This document shows, in pieces, positions 63,045 to 64,000 of a stretch of DNA of 64,000 nt. The stretch is from a virus, in the IMG/VR virus record IMGVR_UViG_3300042465_008176, positions 1-64,000 of that record; one strand, 5' to 3'. The stretch's first letter is position 1; each line of letters begins with the position of its first letter. The translations under genes were made by a program, and so were the position numbers. The notes under the pieces were generated by a model, which was not told where the DNA came from, searched no databases, and worked only from the letters and a program-made list of their open reading frames with translations.

Positions 63045-63208
63045 TGACACAGACGGTCTAGCTGATGTAATTTACGAGACCATAAGAGAGGGTGACTGCG
63101 AGTGCGGATTTACGGAGTAAGTCTTTTAGACCGAAACAAAACAATATCTCGACAAGACCGGATACTTGAACAAATTTCTGCCTCTCAAACTTCAGCGTGT
63201 GTCATCCA
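63045..63208 (+). ncRNA. 164-base element with perfect acceptor-like stem
   Basis: TGACACA (63045) pairs with TGTGTCA (63198) and is followed by TCCA, exactly like a tRNA acceptor, but the interior is twice tRNA length and shows other stems (GGTCT/AGACC from 63055). No T arm or anticodon arm is recognisable. Confidence 0.5.
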
Positions 63209-63212
63209 ATTT

Positions 63213-63289
63213 ACTAGACTTCGTCTAAGCGTTAAGGACCTCACGACAGTACGTGAGAAGTGTAGGCTTCAATCTACAGTCTAGTTCTA
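63213..63289 (+). ncRNA. tRNA-like element with eight-base loops
   Basis: Acceptor ACTAGAC/GTCTAGT, arm CTCAC-GACAGTAC-GTGAG and arm TGTAG-GCTTCAAT-CTACA in the right order, 3' end TCTA in place of NCCA. Both loops have eight bases and T33 is absent, so decoding is unlikely. Confidence 0.45.
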
Positions 63290-63308
63290 ATTTACCTAAA
63301 CGGGCTCA

Positions 63309-63392
63309 TGAAACATAGGGACGGGCTCTTCCACCAGCGTGATGGCTGAAGTCTTCGGACGAAGAGTATGTATATCTTGCAGAAGTGTTTCA
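63309..63392 (+). ncRNA. structured RNA element with UUCG hairpin
   Basis: Outer stem TGAAACA/TGTTTCA (63309, 63386); inner stem CTCTTC/GAAGAG (63326, 63361); a CTTCGG tetraloop hairpin GTC-TTCG-GAC at 63351. Contains an internal CACCA. Not a normal tRNA. Confidence 0.45.
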
Positions 63393-63405
63393 ACTTAATT
63401 TTTAT

Positions 63406-63483
63406 CAGAGGGTGGTGGAGCGGTCTAACACACCTAGTTTGGAACTAGGAACAACGCAGGTTCAAATCCTGCCTCTCTGACCA
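63406..63483 (+). tRNA. tRNA-Pro (TGG)
   Basis: Acceptor CAGAGGG/CTCTCTG, anticodon arm CCTAG-TTTGGAA-CTAGG, T arm GCAGG-TTCAAAT-CCTGC, ACCA. Confidence 0.9.
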
Positions 63484-63491
63484 TTTTCAAT

Positions 63492-63570
63492 GGTTGTGTG
63501 AATTTCGACTTGGTAAGAAGTAGATTTCATAAGTCTAAGTATATAGGTTCAAATCCTATCACAACCACCA
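63492..63570 (+). tRNA. tRNA with CAT anticodon (Met or Ile2)
   Basis: Acceptor GGTTGTG/CACAACC, anticodon arm TAGAT-TTCATAA-GTCTA, T arm ATAGG-TTCAAAT-CCTAT, ACCA. Elongator Met, or Ile if C34 is lysidinylated. Confidence 0.85.
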
Positions 63571-63579
63571 AACTTCAAA

Positions 63580-63652
63580 GGGGATGTAGCTCAATTGGTA
63601 GAGCGCTTGCCTTGCACGCAGGATGTTGCAGATTCGAGTTCTGTCATCTCCA
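63580..63652 (+). tRNA. tRNA-Ala (TGC)
   Basis: Acceptor GGGGATG/CATCTCC, anticodon arm CTTGC-CTTGCAC-GCAGG, T arm GCAGA-TTCGAGT-TCTGT. CCA not encoded (ACTT), unlike its neighbours. Confidence 0.88.
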
Positions 63653-63662
63653 CTTTTTTAAT

Positions 63663-63739
63663 ACGACTATAGCTCAGATGGTCAGAGCACAGCTTTGATA
63701 AAGCTGGGGTCGAAGGTTCAAATCCTTCTAGTCGTACCA
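63663..63739 (+). tRNA. tRNA-Ile (GAT)
   Basis: Acceptor ACGACTA/TAGTCGT, anticodon arm CAGCT-TTGATAA-AGCTG, T loop TTCAAAT, ACCA. Confidence 0.92.
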
Positions 63740-63743
63740 TAAC

Positions 63744-63818
63744 GGACGTTAAGCTTTAATAGTGAAGCACATGGCTTTTAACCATGAGAACTGGGAGCAT
63801 TACCCAGAACGTCTACCA
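63744..63818 (+). tRNA. tRNA-Lys (TTT)
   Basis: Acceptor GGACGTT/AACGTCT, anticodon arm CATGG-CTTTTAA-CCATG, ACCA. The T loop is AGCATTA instead of TTCRANN. Confidence 0.8.
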
Positions 63819-63825
63819 ACTTTCT

Positions 63826-63900
63826 CCACACTTAGCTGAGATGGATTAGCACAAGACTGAAAATCTTGAGAGGACCGATCGTTACGGTCAGTGTGGACCA
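63826..63900 (+). tRNA. tRNA-Phe (GAA)
   Basis: Acceptor CCACACT/AGTGTGG, anticodon arm CAAGA-CTGAAAA-TCTTG, ACCA. The T loop is ATCGTTA instead of TTCRANN. Confidence 0.8.
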
Positions 63901-63904
63901 TAAT

Positions 63905-63984
63905 GCTCCTGTAGCTCAGTCGTGGTCAGAGCACCCGCCTTATAAGTGGGAGGTCATGGGTTCAATCCCCCATCAGGAGTACCA
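63905..63984 (+). tRNA. tRNA-Ile (TAT)
   Basis: Acceptor GCTCCTG/CAGGAGT, anticodon arm CCCGC-CTTATAA-GTGGG, ACCA. The T loop has one extra base. Reads ATA codons without lysidine. The array continues past the window. Confidence 0.85.
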
Positions 63985-64000
63985 ATTTTCAAATACGCCT

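Noticed and set aside
63045-63208. tmRNA or group I intron in a tRNA
   Set aside because: No tag-peptide frame, no T arm next to the 3' end and no P/Q/R/S intron elements were found.
63340-63372. Hammerhead ribozyme
   Set aside because: GGCTGAAG...GAC-GAAGAG resembles the core, but the invariant CUGANGA and GAAA boxes are not intact.
63309-63392. Circularly permuted tRNA
   Set aside because: The matching 3' and 5' acceptor strands are in permuted order, but there is no room for a T arm between the anticodon-like stem and CACCA.

Overview
This window is part of a large tailed-phage genome related to the T4-like myoviruses. Evidence is the presence of a T4-type replication and nucleotide set (UvsX recombinase, gp41 helicase, T4-type RNase H, NrdA/NrdB, T4-type RNA ligase, a thymidylate-synthase-family enzyme), small densely packed genes on one strand, and a large tRNA array. 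Most starts lack a Shine-Dalgarno sequence. Promoters are sigma70-like (TTTACA, 15-17 bp, TATAAT). The host cannot be named from the sequence. No terminase, portal or tail genes were recognised here.

Layout. 1-8000: small accessory genes (YopX-like protein, Pth2 peptidyl-tRNA hydrolase, YqiA-like hydrolase, metallophosphoesterase). 8.2-8.6 kb: first members of an unusual xxSV tetrapeptide-repeat protein family. 8.9-11.0 kb: the two enzymes making GDP-L-fucose. 11-18 kb: small genes, a HAD phosphatase, a macro-domain protein, RNA ligase and a second metallophosphoesterase; 11.8-13.0 kb differs in having strong Shine-Dalgarno sites. 18.2-21.4 kb: a GC-richer block of about ten promoterless small genes separated by integron attC-like sites, a cassette array with no visible integrase. 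21.4-31.2 kb: small genes, two more clusters of tetrapeptide-repeat genes, an RlaP-like nucleotidyltransferase and a DUF6745 protein. 31.3-31.8 kb: a likely holin and nested spanin pair.

31.9-39.2 kb: PhoH, a dCMP-hydroxymethylase-like enzyme, Nmad1, sugar-nucleotide enzymes, a glycosyltransferase and a cytosine-5 methyltransferase homologue, together suggesting modified cytosine in the DNA. 39.2-44.9 kb: UvsX and a gp41 helicase broken into three genes by two split inteins, with a homing endonuclease gene in each break. 44.9-53.4 kb: an AAA+ ATPase and several proteins that begin with a short peptide ending in a T4 prohead-protease-like (I/L)xE site, so possibly carried in the capsid. 53.4-61.2 kb: conserved T4-like genes, ribonucleotide reductase, RNase H, a PD-(D/E)XK exonuclease and a ClpP-like protease. 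61.3-64 kb: promoters and a tRNA array in which about a dozen ordinary tRNAs alternate with irregular tRNA-like structured elements.

Three things stand out: the tetrapeptide-repeat genes that overlap through a shared stop/start junction, the phage-borne attC cassette array, and the three-piece helicase.
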